Of a DNA stretch of 64,000 nt, positions 28,376 through 64,000 are shown piece after piece. Source of the stretch: Cristatella mucedo (taxonomy: Eukaryota; Bryozoa; Phylactolaemata; Cristatellidae); contig WPIO01000023.1 of assembly GCA_009760855.2 (NCBI GenBank), forward strand, positions 3,600,501 through 3,664,500, given 5' to 3'. Both the position numbers and the translations under genes were made by a program. The notes under the pieces are model-generated. The model made no database searches, was not told the DNA's origin, and worked only from the letters and a program-made list of their open reading frames with translations. Each line of letters starts with the position of its first letter. The first letter of the stretch is position 1.

Positions 28376-28480
28376 ACTGTGATCTTAGCCAAGTGGTAAG
28401 CTGCTCTTACTTCAGTCAGCGTTGGAAAGCTGTCTTCAAGCAGGCAATTCTTTATTACCCACTGCAAGCTACCTTGATAT
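28376..28480 (+). mobile_element. SINE-A fragment
   Basis: GATCTTAGCCAAGTGGTAAG head, then ATTACCCACTGCAAGCTACC. Confidence 0.55.
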
Positions 28481-28484
28481 TGTA

Positions 28485-31260
28485 AGATTCATAATTGCAA
28501 TTGCTGCAATTATTAATTAATTCTGTTGCAGTCGGCGATTAAGGACTGCAACCAGTTCGTACAAACAGATCCAAGAAAATTACAGAAAACCTCAAGCCCA
28601 GACGCTGCCTAAGCCACGGCTTGATTGTCAAATGGAAACACTCCACACTTTCGTCGAACTGATGCGATAAAAAACCCCGTACTCGCATTTGCAAGCAGGT
28701 TTATTTTCAAAGGACAATTGAATTTACAGTTTGCTCAATCAAACCGAAACGCGCCGACCAAAAGTGCATGAAACTGGCAAACTGACACTAACAGTCACTG
28801 TAATAGCCATAAAGCATCATACTATTGAAATTATAGTCAACAGAATTCCAGCTGAATACTTCTAAGCAATAACAAAAGATCGTTTTCTCTATAGAAAATG
28901 CTAAAAGAATGCAAAGCAAATGTTCTAATAATTAAACACGGTATAGCGAGTTAGAAACAGCTGAATGAAATCCAACTTAGATTCAAGCAACCGTGATACA
29001 GTGAAAGCATTCCAAGACTATCTTGGAGTCTCGTCAGTTTCTGCTGTTCAATGGCAGTCAAGCTTCTCGATCATTCAGCAGATAATGCTTGTCCGGTAAG
29101 CGAGTGAGTTAACTGACTGAATAGCAGCAAGCAGGCTAAGCTCTTTTGGCACTGTGGAATTCAGCTATGAGATTCAGTCCGTGGTACACAAATAACAAAA
29201 TGACCAGACTCCTATGGGTAATGATTACGATAACAGGGTTTCAGCTAGGGTGACTCCCTACCAGAAATGGGAGGAAAGCAACCAAGTACTGTATAAACAG
29301 CAGAAGGCTGCATTACCGGGGCAACGCCGTGATCAAACTAGCCAAGCTAAAAACAAAACTACAATAGATACCAGACATCGATTGTCAAATATTCAGCTAA
29401 CAATATTGCAGGCAACTACTGATTAAGCACGCGGCACTTCGGCCTGCAACCTCACGTCAATACGATCTAGAGGGTAATACACGTAATGCAAATCGCACTA
29501 ATACGACCTTTGCAAAAACGCAGTAACTTTATTTGCCAACTGGGGAAGGCTACAACATCAGATATTGATTCACGGTAAGTAGTCATTCTAGTGCTAACAG
29601 CAAGACAGCAATTATTGTCCAACGTCAATGTAGGGAGCCATTAGCTGCCATTAAAACTAGCTGGCCAGCCTTATGCTACAACAGGTTAAACAATTTTGTC
29701 GACCTATTTGCTGGGTAGTTGCAGACCAAGGTTCAGATTCGTGAACAAGTAGAAACCACTCTGCCATAAAAGCACTTTCTCAGAAGAGTCACTCATCATT
29801 TGATCTTCAAATGATACCAAAAGCGGCTTTGGCTTTGAGGGTGCTATAGAAAACTCGCCTGCATAACACCTGCATTGTGGAGTTGCACATGAAGATACGT
29901 ATATACATATCATGAACATTTAAACATGCAATCTCTAAATCACAAAACTGAATATGTAACATGAAGCCTATATTCAAATGCGGTCACTTTAGAACCCCTA
30001 CCAGAAAATAATATAACGCACGAGTAGCCAAATTCTGAATACATTTACTTGCGTCAAAATTCCCATAAGAAAACCGATTTCAAATATCTCCAAGTGCAGG
30101 TTTGGCCCAGTGATTAAGGTGCTCACCTCAAACCAAGGTCAAGGCAAATGATGACCTGCATCATCGGCGGGAGCCCGGTGCATATGTGAATCGTTGCATA
30201 TGTGAAGCATCTGATTTTTCACATGGCAAAAGCTATAAAAAGTATGGTCATATTGACCTTGGGTGGAAACTTTAATTTCTCTACCATGCAGAAACAACCT
30301 ATGCCACTTTAAGAAAACCATCCTTATACGAGGTATCCGCGATAATACTAGCAATAGAGATATTGAACTAGGCCGGGCGATAATTCGGCATCTATACATC
30401 CTTTGAGTTTGCATACTCCTTCATCGTGTCAGATATTCCGGACAAAATATGGCTTCTCAAATTGAGAAGCCACTACTGGTTAATACCTAACACGAGATAA
30501 ATAATACATGGCCGTTACACAAAAGGTACCACTCGACTAATTTGCCAACAGCCACCCTGCCACATGAATAATAACAGATCTGTGTAACACGGAACTTGAC
30601 AACAAGCAAACATCTCAACAGTGCACCAAAACACTAAGGTGCTACAACAGCTAGGTTCAACTGCAGTGCCAAAGGGATTAAAGAACCTCAACAGCCGGCA
30701 ACACGGTCCAGCATCACAGTTATTTTCTCAGCACACCGGTGAACACCTGAATTCTGAGACATACACAAGTACGAGCAAGCGCATTACCGAGCAGCCAGGG
30801 TCCGTGTAAACGTTAGATGACTCCTGAATCCGCTTGATTAAGCAGCTTCGTCCCAGCCTCTTAACGCATGGTCCTATTAATCCGGCCATCCTCTATAGCG
30901 CAATCCCTCCGGGAAAGAAACCAAGAGCGATCCACAAGAGATCCAGTCCTTGCATTAGCTCAGCTTTACGATCCTAGAGCGCGATCCTCAGCATAGCGAC
31001 TCCCGATTCCTAAACGGTTTCCCGATTTTGCAAATCCTAAGCGTTCTCCCTCCGCTTGCATCCACCAACAAGCCAAAGGTCCTGAACCTTTGCAAAAAAA
31101 GATAATCAGTTGTATTACGCAGTCCAATTAAAGCGTTTGCCGGTGCCCGGGTACGTTAACACCGAGTGCAAGCGCGCACGAGAACCGGCTGCTGAGCTCA
31201 GGGAGAAAACCCGGCATGGCAGCATACCCTCAATTCCAAACTCCATATCGGGTCAGAAGT
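28485..31260. other. Mostly single-copy DNA downstream of the SR gene
   Basis: No gene recognised, and only one SINE-B head (30095-30190). It may contain an extended SR-gene 3' UTR, since autoregulatory 3' UTR introns are known for SRSF1 in other animals, but nothing here proves it. Confidence 0.3.
30095..30190 (+). mobile_element. SINE-B head fragment
   Basis: TTTGGCCCAGTGATTAAGGT (A box) with a degraded B box and GTGCATATGTGAATCG; no tail. Confidence 0.6.
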
Positions 31261-31263
31261 CCT

Positions 31264-31269
31264 TTTATT
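31264..31269 (-). terminator. Candidate polyA signal of the SR factor gene
   Basis: AATAAA on the minus strand about 245 nt past the stop codon. Further candidates lie lower (near 28690), so a longer 3' UTR cannot be excluded. Confidence 0.4.
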
Positions 31270-31511
31270 TCACATCTGCTTTGCCCGCACGAACAGCAGA
31301 ACATGGCACAGCGCCAGCTATCTTGGCACGATCCTGTCCAGGCTATCTAGGAAAATACGCAAAACAATAATGAAATACACATGTGCAATAGATACAGAAG
31401 GTGTCAGCAGACGAACCGCCACCCCCAAGGCACGAGCCCCTGCCGCCGGACCATGAACGGTCAGACGTGCGGCTGCCAGGACCGCATTGCTGTGACAACT
31501 CGAGAATTCGT

Positions 31512-31664
31512 TCAGGGCGACCGCGACCTGTTGGCCGGCGAGTAGCTGGGCGAATCTCGAGATCGACGTCCAGCTGGCGAGCGACTTCGACTCCTTGACC
31601 TTGAGCCATCACCGCCACCGCCAGATTTGCCGTCTTCTCTGACTCGGATGTATGACGTCTCGCC
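31512..31664 (-). CDS. SRSF1: SR factor coding exon 4 (end of RRM2 and RS domain)
   Basis: Acceptor CCTTTGAAG|GGCGAG in phase 0. Encodes [20 protein letters not shown], then [20 protein letters not shown] and a TGA stop after NRSRSP. Confidence 0.93.
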   Translation of the reverse strand, partial: GETSYIRVREDGKSGGGGDGSRSRSRSRSPAGRRSRDSPSYSPANRSRSP

Positions 31665-34600
31665 CTTCAAAGGTATGCATGCTGTGCTAGACTGTGACGA
31701 AGCCAAGCAAGACTCCACATTACATAAAGCAACTATTGTTTCACCTATTTGCTCCTTTTCACACACTCAAAAACTAGGCCAGCCATCTGATCAAGTTTTA
31801 ACAAAACTCATTAGCCGAAACCAGTACGCTACAAGCAGACTTGCATGCAAATCAATTCTTCCACCCATAAAAAATTTAAAATTTACTTTGTCCAAAAACT
31901 AGACCGTTTACACAACTGACAGCCTGTCAACATGAGCCCCAATGAGTTTTTTGTAGCAACCAAGATCCAAGCATTTCAAAACAAACGGTGCATTCCAAAT
32001 AATGCTGCCGTGACATGTGTGCATATCTATGTTATGAGATCAAATTGCCCACTTACTAGAGTAACAGCATACGCAACTAGCCTTCTAGCAATGTTAGGAC
32101 ACTCAAGGTAGCCCTGCAGACTCAGATAAGCACACAAGACCAGTGCTTGTACCACGACAGAACGTAGCACCAAACACAACTTTTTATTACAGCATTTAGT
32201 GGAACTTTGTGATTTGTTCGTCCTTGGTGTGCGCCATGCCTGCTTACACTGTGCCTGCTGCTTGGGGATGTTACCACTCATTTGATGTTTTTTTTTTATA
32301 CAGCATCAGTAAAGTACCTAGAAAGAGATTAGGTTATCTAAGGATGCTACACAAACGCATTATTATTATTGCGTTTAGCTCGCTGGCATACAAGGGAGCA
32401 GTGAAAAGTCAGTACAGCTGCAACCTCCACATGGATGTGGCCAAAAGTGCTTGGTTAAGCAGTATGAATATGTGGTCATGTGAACATTCCTTCATGCTAC
32501 ATCACAATCGAACAGGTGTGCCCATGTGTACTATATGGCCAAGCCTGTATATTTCTATACTTTCTATATTGCTATTCTATTATGCTAGCTGGGTAAACAT
32601 GTCCACATAGGCCCTAATGTACCTAAGCCACGACGAGAAACCAACGTGCGCTACACCCGGCAAGCATGCCTGCACACACAGTACAGCTTGTCCATGCACA
32701 CATGCACTCTAGTTGGTTCGTATGCTAGTCAGTATGGCAGTCCACTGCCAGCTTAAGATGCCAACACCAACACAGGGTGCTCACCAATGAGGTATATATG
32801 TACTATGATATTCAAGGTTCGATTCATATCCAAACACCGAGTTTAAAGCGCCATGATACCGACCAAGTTCTCCTAGGGTGCTACACAAATGCCTTATTAT
32901 TATTATAATTACTTATTAAAAATGTTGAATTGCCCAGACCAAACGAATTGAAATTTCTATCAATGATGTGACGTTTTCTACAACAAACCAGCAAAACCAC
33001 AACCCAGCTTAACAGACCAAGGCAGAAAAGGACAGGTGGAACTCAGCCGATTTGGCTTCAAACCATTTCCATAAGGATGGTAGTCAGCTTACTTCCATAC
33101 ACTAGCCTCCAAAGAAAAAGCCAGCATGGTAGCCCATCAAGGTGCCAGTCAAATTGACAGCAGTATAGTTAACTCATCCACTCAATATTAGTATTACAGC
33201 CTGCAAACACAATGTGGTTGTCACTCGACAGAAGTGTTTAAGAGTGAACCCACGATGAAAACAAATCAACCGTCTCTGGGTCGATGCAGTCATTACATTG
33301 CCTTACGAAAGATATGATATTCTATGTCAAAAAAGACAGGATACCACTTTAAAAACACTCATGTGATGAAGGGTCGGCACTACCAACTTAGCCCCAGGGT
33401 TCGGAGCTTTTCACAGCCCGGGCCTTGGGTTCGAGCCCTGAAGTGGGCGATTCTTTATTGACAGCTGCAATCGGTAGTGATAACCGGGAAGGCTCTTGTG
33501 CTGCTACACGAATGAGGCAGTTAAATCAAGTAATGAATGGAAACTGCCCCAAGAGAGCGACTCAAACCATCCCGGGTCAAATTAAACGATGCATATAATT
33601 ATTAGCATTCAGAGAATAATTATTATTATGAGCTACAGTCCATAGCAAGTCTTTATTCAAAGCATCGACAGTCATGCAGTTGATTAAGGGCTCAACTCAA
33701 AAGGTCTGCTACAAGGACAGAGTCACCTGTCATGAACTATGTTAAACAATAAGGACAGATCCCTGAAGCCAGCAGGTACTTGCAGAATACCTCATGCGAC
33801 TTGAACTTTGTGTCGTCCAGCTTCCTGACGGCATACTTAAGATCCTCAAACCTCAGATACTCCACGATGCCGGTGCCATCACGAAGCACATCGGCATAGC
33901 ATACATCGCCGGCTTCTCTCATGTGGTCCTTCAGGTCTTGCCAGCTGCCGGTGGGTGGCAGACCTGAAGATGCAAGTGCAACAGACTTGTTAGCAAGCAC
34001 ACCACAAAGAGCCCACGAATTCGCGTGTCATGCCAGGCAAATATACGATGAACGCGGTGTCGGCGGCAAAACCAACATTCAGGCCTCTCTCTAAAACGAC
34101 TAGTCAACCAGAGAGCACAGACCTGTGATGACGGCACGGAAGTCGGATCGCCTTGACGGTGGTCCACTTCTTCCACCTCTGTCGCCACCCATTCCACCTC
34201 TTGGTCCTCTCATGCCGTTATTGCTTCGTGGGAACTCGACTTTCAGGGTATAGCCATCGTAGTTGTAGCCATCTCGGCTTTTTACAGCATCTTCTGCATC
34301 ACTATAACATAAAAGTACAGCAAATGAACTGAACTATCAAGCAAAGTATCCAAAACAGCTTGCAGCTTTATCGACCACTAGTGGTTAGGCAAATCAAACC
34401 TGGGTGATGCAAACCATGAAGACTCATTCATGCCACTTGGGCATACACTGATCAATCACATCACTCCTCCCATACCTGCACCGGCTCAGGCAGCAAGACC
34501 CATGGACTTAATCCTAGATTGCTTTAATCTCTTAATTTGACCTGGAAGTTGCTGGAAACTGACCTCTGCTTCCTCCGACGTTACCATTAAAGCAGAGCCA

Positions 34601-35623
34601 AACCCACTTGTTCCTAACCAGCTTTCAAGTGCCTAATCAGAAGTTCTAAGGTTGCTACACATGACACATTGTTAATGTTATTAGTGCAAAAATCCAAGCA
34701 GTGTCTGGAAAAACTACGACTTCGTTATGATTAGGAATGTTATATATTACCACCTGTTTGACGGGCCCACACAATAATGGGCAAAGGACTTTTAAGAACT
34801 CGGCTGCTCCTCCCTCCCGTTAGCATACCCTATATCCCACCTGAGCAAATGCACGCAACCATCAGTCCACGAGGACATCATGCAACCATGCCTCTTGCGC
34901 AACTTGAGCCCTAGATTTAGGGCTCCTCTCCGAGCATATTAGCCTCTTATCAACAAAGAACGACCTCGTAACGCAAAGGCAATAAGGTCAAGTACATCAC
35001 TAACGAAGGCCGGTGAACATAATGGAACAATTTTGCAAGCATTTGTACGTTCTTCGATGTTCAGCCATTATGGAGCGCCCGCTCAGAAAGAGATCAATCA
35101 CGAACGCCGGAGTGGTTTACTGCATCAACAACTGACGCTGTGATGACGGCTAAATATAACGATTTATTCAACAAAATTAAAAAAGTTCAAAAATCCACAG
35201 GTGTACATGTAGAATTGAGGACTACGACCAATAATGAACCACTACTTATTCCTGCTTAATCGGAGTCTTGAGTTGTCTACCCAGGACACTTCGCCAAGAC
35301 TAATGGCGGCATTCAGTTTTTCATTTTAAATCAAGCACAAACTAACGCATAGCAGTTAAAATAAAAATACCTAAATATATACCAGTGAAAGGCAACGAGC
35401 GTAGTACCATGTAAATATAGAGCCGGCTAATAAGCAATGCTTCGAACGCTGGCGGCAAAACATACCGTGAATCCTCGAACTCGACGAACGCAAAGGGTGG
35501 CCCTCTTCGATTTTTGAGGTCGACGAACTTTATTTTCCCATACTTATAAAACAAATCTTCAACGTCACGAGGACGGATGTCAGGCGGGAGGTTTCCAACG
35601 TAGATTCGTGTATCGCGAGACAT
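31512..35623 (-). CDS. SRSF1: SR splicing factor, SRSF1/SRSF9 (ASF/SF2) orthologue, four coding exons
   Basis: Coding exons, all complement: 35466-35623, 34123-34301, 33791-33963, 31512-31664. Phases match throughout and give 220 residues. The protein binds purine-rich exonic enhancers in the nucleus and recruits U1 snRNP and U2AF. RRM1 (about residues 6-79) has RNP2 IYVGNL and RNP1 [10 protein letters not shown] Gly/Arg-rich linker follows (about 80-106). RRM2 (about 113-178) is the pseudo-RRM with the diagnostic [20 protein letters not shown]. The C-terminus has a short RS tract ([10 protein letters not shown]) and ends NRSRSP. The total length is closer to human SRSF9 (about 221) than SRSF1 (about 248), while RRM1 and linker details look more like SRSF1; it is probably the single ancestral-type gene. 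The third donor (GAG|GTATTC) is weak. The gene is divergent from HEATR6, which starts at 38007. Confidence 0.95.
32300..32375 (+). mobile_element. LINE tail in SR-gene intron 3
   Basis: AAAGTACCTAGAAAGAGATT, AGGTTATCTAAGGATGCTAC and CATTATTATTATTG. Confidence 0.7.
32845..32925 (+). mobile_element. SINE/LINE tail in SR-gene intron 3
   Basis: CAAGTTCTCCTAGGGTGCTA, then CTTATTATTATTATAATTAC. Confidence 0.65.
33378..33528 (+). mobile_element. SINE-A copy in SR-gene intron 3
   Basis: Head CTTAGCCCCAGGGTTCGGAG, B box GGGTTCGAGCCC, body GGTAGTGATAACCGGGAAGG, and end AATGAGGCAGTTAAATCAAG. Confidence 0.75.
33791..33963 (-). CDS. SRSF1: SR factor coding exon 3 (RRM2)
   Basis: Acceptor CATCTTCAG|GTCTGCC. 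Encodes [20 protein letters not shown] through [11 protein letters not shown]. The donor GTATTC departs from GTRAGT at +4 to +6, so read-through or an alternative donor is plausible. Read-through would add 17 codons ([17 protein letters not shown]) and stop, losing the RS domain. Confidence 0.95.
34123..34301 (-). CDS. SRSF1: SR factor coding exon 2 (end of RRM1 and Gly-rich linker)
   Basis: Acceptor GTTATAG|TGATGC, donor ACAG|GTCTGT. Encodes [19 protein letters not shown] and the linker [20 protein letters not shown], then runs into the start of RRM2. RGG-like arginines in the linker are likely methylation sites by analogy with SRSF1. Confidence 0.95.
34605..34682 (+). mobile_element. LINE/SINE tail in SR-gene intron 1
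   Basis: TTTCAAGTGCCTAATCAGAA, GTTCTAAGGTTGCTACACAT and an AT-rich end. Confidence 0.5.
35466..35623 (-). CDS. SRSF1: SR factor coding exon 1 (residues 1-52, most of RRM1)
   Basis: Starts [15 protein letters not shown] and ends EFEDS plus two bases of the next codon (phase 2). The donor is CG|GTATGT. The frame runs open further upstream, but homology begins at this Met. Confidence 0.95.
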
Positions 35624-36785
35624 ATTCCAACCGACACACAACAGCAAAAGCCGGCAAGTAAAATGGAGTCTGCGGAAGCGGCGGCACACCGCCGCAGCGT
35701 TAGCTTGAACAATGATCAGAAACAGCTTTACTCTTAAACTAATCAAATTGTGTATTAAATAAATTTCTAAGTAAATTAAAAATTAAATATGCGTGTATAT
35801 TGATGAGATCAACACCATCTACACACACTTTCGATTTAGGTTATGCGTGTCGTCGTAACCCGGAAGAGACCGCTATCATTAATCGCCGGCGGGGCCGATG
35901 ATTATTGACTCGCGTGCGATCTCATGCGACGTCTTATTGAAGGAAAACGACCACCCTTTTTTCCTGTGACTCCGGAATATGCCTGCCTTTCACTCGAGAC
36001 ACAGCGTTAGTAATATATTATAGAACTCACGACCTTACGACAGTATACTGCCTGGACCGTCACCTCGAGCCACTGGTAGTGAGTCATAGAAGCAACTCAA
36101 ATACCGACCGGTATGGAGAAATCTGATATCAATAGTACCCACACCTCAGAACTAAGTCCTTGCGCTTTAGTGATATCTTCTGGCTCTATATTCCACAGCA
36201 CGAAAGCAAGCGAGCAAGACGACGATGTGATTCCGATTATGAGCTCGAGCAATACGCCTTGAAATTCTCGAAACCTTGTTGATTCTAAAGACCGGCATGA
36301 CATCTAGGAGTGCATCAGAATTGATCACCGAAATGCAAAGTCGCCGCTGCGCACAAAGCGATCTGAAGCATCGAACCTGTGTTTAAACTCTAGACAGTGG
36401 TGCTCTGCTTGTACCTCCCATGGTGCTCATGCTGGGAGTAAGTACGATATTCTAACGGAGACGCTGAGCATTTGGCTTAGCTTTTACGAGCACCTTCATT
36501 TAGAAGATGATCTTATTTGAGTCTGGCATCATACTTTTACCTATTTTTAATGAGACGTCAAGTGTGAACAGATTAGTTTTCGATAGCATAACAATACAAG
36601 CTGCCCCAGAATGAATAGTAAGTGCAAATTTCGGTATCAGAAAGTGTACTTTTGAATACCTACATTTTATATTCTCGTTTTATTGAGTTTATTAAAGTAT
36701 CTGATCATACAACGTTTTCATGGCTTAAATTACTCCGAAAACCTCTAAAGCCGATATGAAGTTTGTCTTCGAGAGCCGACTGATG
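35624..36785. other. Left half of the head-to-head SR factor / HEATR6 spacer
   Basis: Likely contains the SR-gene promoter close to 35624-36000 (CpG-rich patch near 35880-35940). No protein-coding similarity was recognised; a 68-codon minus-strand frame at 36097-36303 looks incidental. Confidence 0.35.
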
Positions 36786-36789
36786 TGAC

Positions 36790-37330
36790 GAAGACTAATG
36801 AATTTCCGTCTGTAATTCCAGAACAACTAAGTCGGTGGTACGCAGGGGAGTTTCCTATGGCGCGATCGCAGGCTGGGCGGATTTCGGTGTGAATAGGTGG
36901 CGAGCAGACTTCGTCTCACGAAGCAAAGAGAAAGTAAGAAGCGTAGCTGAGTACGGAAGTCAGTCAAGGAAGTGAGTGGCTTGTAAGTAGCAGCTCATGA
37001 CGCCTAGAAAAGATGTGCCACGGTCGCTAGCAGGAGATTTAATTTTTTTGCGATAGAACCGTGAAAGAGGGTTCCACAGTCTAGGACCTGCAGAGTGCAG
37101 CTTCTCTCGCCAACTGTCTTTAAGCGAAGGCACGGAACCGCTAATTTATTGTCCGTAGATGACCTCAGGGCTCGATTCCACAAAAGACCTGAGGGATCAA
37201 GACTGAAACTGGTGCGGCCCTTCAGCTGGGTATGTAAGAGCCAAGCCATGGCAAGCCTTATGGGTCAGTGTACGAACTTAACTGTATATCCGTTGATCGA
37301 CCTGGAGCCATCGCAGCTCCATTAGCAAAC
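36790..37330 (-). mobile_element. LINE family 2 3' end
   Basis: The minus strand encodes the RT C-terminus (NRALRSSTDNKLAVPCLRLK, VLDCGTLFHGSIAKK), then TCAGCTACGCTTCTTACTTT and the family 2 tail (GAAACTCCCCTGCGTACCAC). Located in the spacer between the SR gene and HEATR6. Confidence 0.65.
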
Positions 37331-37820
37331 GAGACACGTGGCTAAACCTCTGGGGTTGTTTTAACTAGCCTTGAAGCCATATTAACCAAAAGCAGCAGAG
37401 GCTTAACAGTTTTTTTCCTGTAGCATGGCTAAATCGAATTGCAGTAGTTGAGCCTGGACAGAACCAAGGAGCTAGTTAAATTTTTAGCAGATCACCGTAT
37501 TAGGCACCTCCAAATCATATAAATTTATCCAAACTGATGGATAGCTGTGGAGGCAGACTTTTATTAACGAAACTTTCAGATTTTAAGCAGTTATTACAGA
37601 GAACACCTAAATTCCAAGCTCATAATGCCGGTTTCGCAACAGCATAATCTATTGAAAAAACAAAATCTCCAAGGCCAGCCGATGAAGGTATATCAGTCTT
37701 CAATTGTCGGCTTCGCTTGCCCAAAACTTCTGGACGTATGCAAAGTTCTGAGATGATCTCAACAACTAAGAAGCTTACTTAGAGCAAGCGCTACGCTCGC
37801 CTTTGGCATCTATACCTATC
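37331..37820. other. Unassigned spacer upstream of HEATR6
   Basis: No gene, tRNA or clear repeat recognised between the LINE end at 36790-37330 and the LINE tail at 37820-37915. Confidence 0.3.
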
Positions 37821-37915
37821 TGGAATACTCTTTGCAGCAAATGTAAATTGCCTAGAAAGAGATCGAGTTCTCTGAGGGCACAATATCAAATGCATTATTA
37901 TTATATTATTATTTT
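37820..37915 (+). mobile_element. LINE family 1 tail just upstream of HEATR6
   Basis: TTTGCAGCAAATGTAAATTG, AGAGATCGAGTTCTCTGAGG and (ATT)n ending about 90 bp before the HEATR6 ATG. Confidence 0.75.
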
Positions 37916-38006
37916 TATATTCCCTTATCCCCGCATCATACGGTGACGCTAACGGAAACCGAGGCTTGACGGTCACCCCACAGCCGGTCCATTTCCGACG
38001 CATGTT

Positions 38007-62557
<24,551 letters not shown>

Positions 62558-63730
62558 GTAAGTGTTTCGTAAGAGCAAATAGCCCGGTCTATAACTTCAA
62601 ACTTGGACAGTGTGCCTTTTCCAACAGCCCGACTCGTGCAATGATTCTAATTTGTCACGTCCCCCTGCCGTTTTCTTGCCTTGCAAGAGTGCTCTGCCGA
62701 CGACGACGATCTTGCTGCTTGCTGTGCAGTGTTTGCACCCTCCACATTCTTTATGTTAACTCGTTGTTAGTACACGGCTCGAGCTTTTTTGCACTTGTCA
62801 GCGTTCACAGTGCTGGATATTGTGGCAACTATTTTTGGGCAGATGACAGTCTTTTGAGGATGCATGTGCTCTCGAGCTCTACCGATCGCTAGACCGGCTG
62901 AAACCATGCACAGCGAGACTTTGCAGTGCTCGCTGATGAAATGTTGGCAGAGCAGAGAGCGACTGCTAATAGTCAGCCTTGTGATAGGAAGCAAACCTCG
63001 GACACAAATTACTCGGTCACTTTCTTTGGACCACGTGTCTTCGACCCTGTGTTTCTTGTACATACACGTGCAGTTAACCTCCGCGCTTGTGGCCGTCCAA
63101 AATAAACCGCCCATGTCCTGCTGGCTTGCACGAGGCCAGCCGGACCAGGCCGACCGGGAGCGTTACAAATGGTAGCCTATTCCTAGCTGTGTGAAGCAAA
63201 ATGGCATCGGCTCGCTGTTGCAGAAACAGTAGCAGCAACGTGTCATTGACAGAGACAAGAATAGTGAAATTCGTGCACAACATTCGGCCCACTCAGTTTA
63301 CAGTGACTGTTCCCATTCTAGTTTTGGCCTCTGTCCTTAAGTATGTGGGGCTTAGTCATTATTTTGGACGGCCGTGTGCGTTCTTACTCTCTTACATGAA
63401 CGACAAGCGCCTAGTCGGTGGCACTACGTAGACAAGAAATCGGTCAGCCCAGCGTGACTGTTCAGCTGACCATTTCCATATTCCTGCTTATTTCCGTTTT
63501 GGAGCTTTACCTACTACAGCTGTTTCTGTGCTTTGTGTACACGTGTAAAATCAGCCTGAGCTGAAACACTTGAAACACTTAGTTTGCAACTGCTTATATA
63601 ATAAAACTGGCCGTCGCTGGAATTACTTGCCTCTTCTAAAGGCTGTCGTTGTCTGAAACTGTCACTGGTTTGTGCCGGCGACTACAGCTAGCTCTGTCCA
63701 TCTGCTGGCCTATCTGCTTTTGCTAGAGCC
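62558..63730. other. HEATR6 intron 19, unassigned
   Basis: No exon matching the next human HEATR6 block (a TEAAMKVRWNACYAMGN-like segment) was found here. Confidence 0.5.
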
Positions 63731-63734
63731 TTTA

Positions 63735-63960
63735 TAAAAATGATAATAAGTTTTTTTTATAATGCCCCGAGATAACTTAATCTCTATTCAGGCGTGTTAC
63801 AACTCGCTGCCAGAGAAGCAATAACGATTAGTTAATGACACATAGTGTATCTTGCTCACACGCCCAGGCAAAAGCACACAAGTATCTTATTTAGTATCTT
63901 ACTTAGAGAAGCATTCAAAAGCGCACAAAAGACATGATTGCCGGTTGCTTGGACTCCCAG
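63735..63960 (-). mobile_element. LINE 3' tail and UTR at window end
   Basis: ATAATGCCCCGAGATAACTT, AATCTCTATTCAGGCGTGTT and the family 3' UTR (AGTTAATGACACATAGTG...), inverted. Confidence 0.6.
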
Positions 63961-64000
63961 CTAGCAACGTTCTCACTCAATCATCCACATGTAAGCAAAG

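Noticed and set aside
31110-31370. 86-codon plus-strand frame
   Set aside because: No motif, and it overlaps the expected 3' UTR of the SR gene on the other strand.
36097-36303. 68-codon minus-strand frame between the SR gene and HEATR6
   Set aside because: No recognisable domain and no splice context.
62767-63175. Long frames on both strands after HEATR6 exon 19
   Set aside because: Neither matches the expected next HEAT-repeat block, and there is no phase-1 acceptor leading into them.

Overview
This is a eukaryotic (animal) nuclear genome window. It has spliced genes with GT-AG introns, a dense background of diverged LINEs, tRNA-derived SINEs and Tc1-like DNA transposons, and many (GA)n, (AT)n and (ATT)n tracts. 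Protein divergence from vertebrates and the repeat style suggest an invertebrate, but I cannot name the phylum from the sequence.

Four protein-coding genes can be read. (1) SRD5A3-like polyprenol reductase, minus strand, 7203-8132, in one uninterrupted exon. (2) TRIAP1, minus strand: two exons (22046-21906 and 16734-16633) around a 5.2-kb intron full of repeats. (3) An SRSF1/SRSF9-type SR splicing factor, minus strand, four coding exons from 35623 down to 31512, 220 aa. (4) HEATR6, plus strand: 19 coding exons from 38007 to 62557 with splice phases that all match, encoding about 989 residues before the gene runs off the right end. The SR gene and HEATR6 are head to head, about 2.4 kb apart.

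Layout: 1-7200 holds LINE debris (1090-2700; a nested pair at 4630-5930) and unassigned DNA. 7203-8132 is SRD5A3. 8133-16600 is unassigned DNA, an inverted SINE pair, a LINE 3' end, a GC-rich stretch (12.0-13.5 kb) and a large decayed LINE on the minus strand (13.6-16.1 kb). 16.6-22.05 kb is TRIAP1. 22.05-28.1 kb holds its GC-rich upstream region, SINE and LINE ends, two decayed Tc1-like transposons and, between them, a degenerate tandem array of about 175-bp units. 28.1-31.2 kb is mostly single-copy DNA downstream of the SR gene. 31.2-35.6 kb is the SR gene. 38.0 kb to the end is HEATR6, whose long introns (1, 2, 13, 15) hold most of the mobile DNA.

The genes have separate housekeeping roles: dolichol synthesis in the ER, mitochondrial lipid transfer and survival, splicing, and a poorly characterised HEAT-repeat protein. 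The order TRIAP1 - SR factor - HEATR6 is notable because, from general knowledge of the human map, TRIAP1 lies beside SRSF9 on 12q24 while SRSF1 and HEATR6 lie near each other on 17q22-23. The window therefore looks like the unduplicated version of a vertebrate paralogous region.
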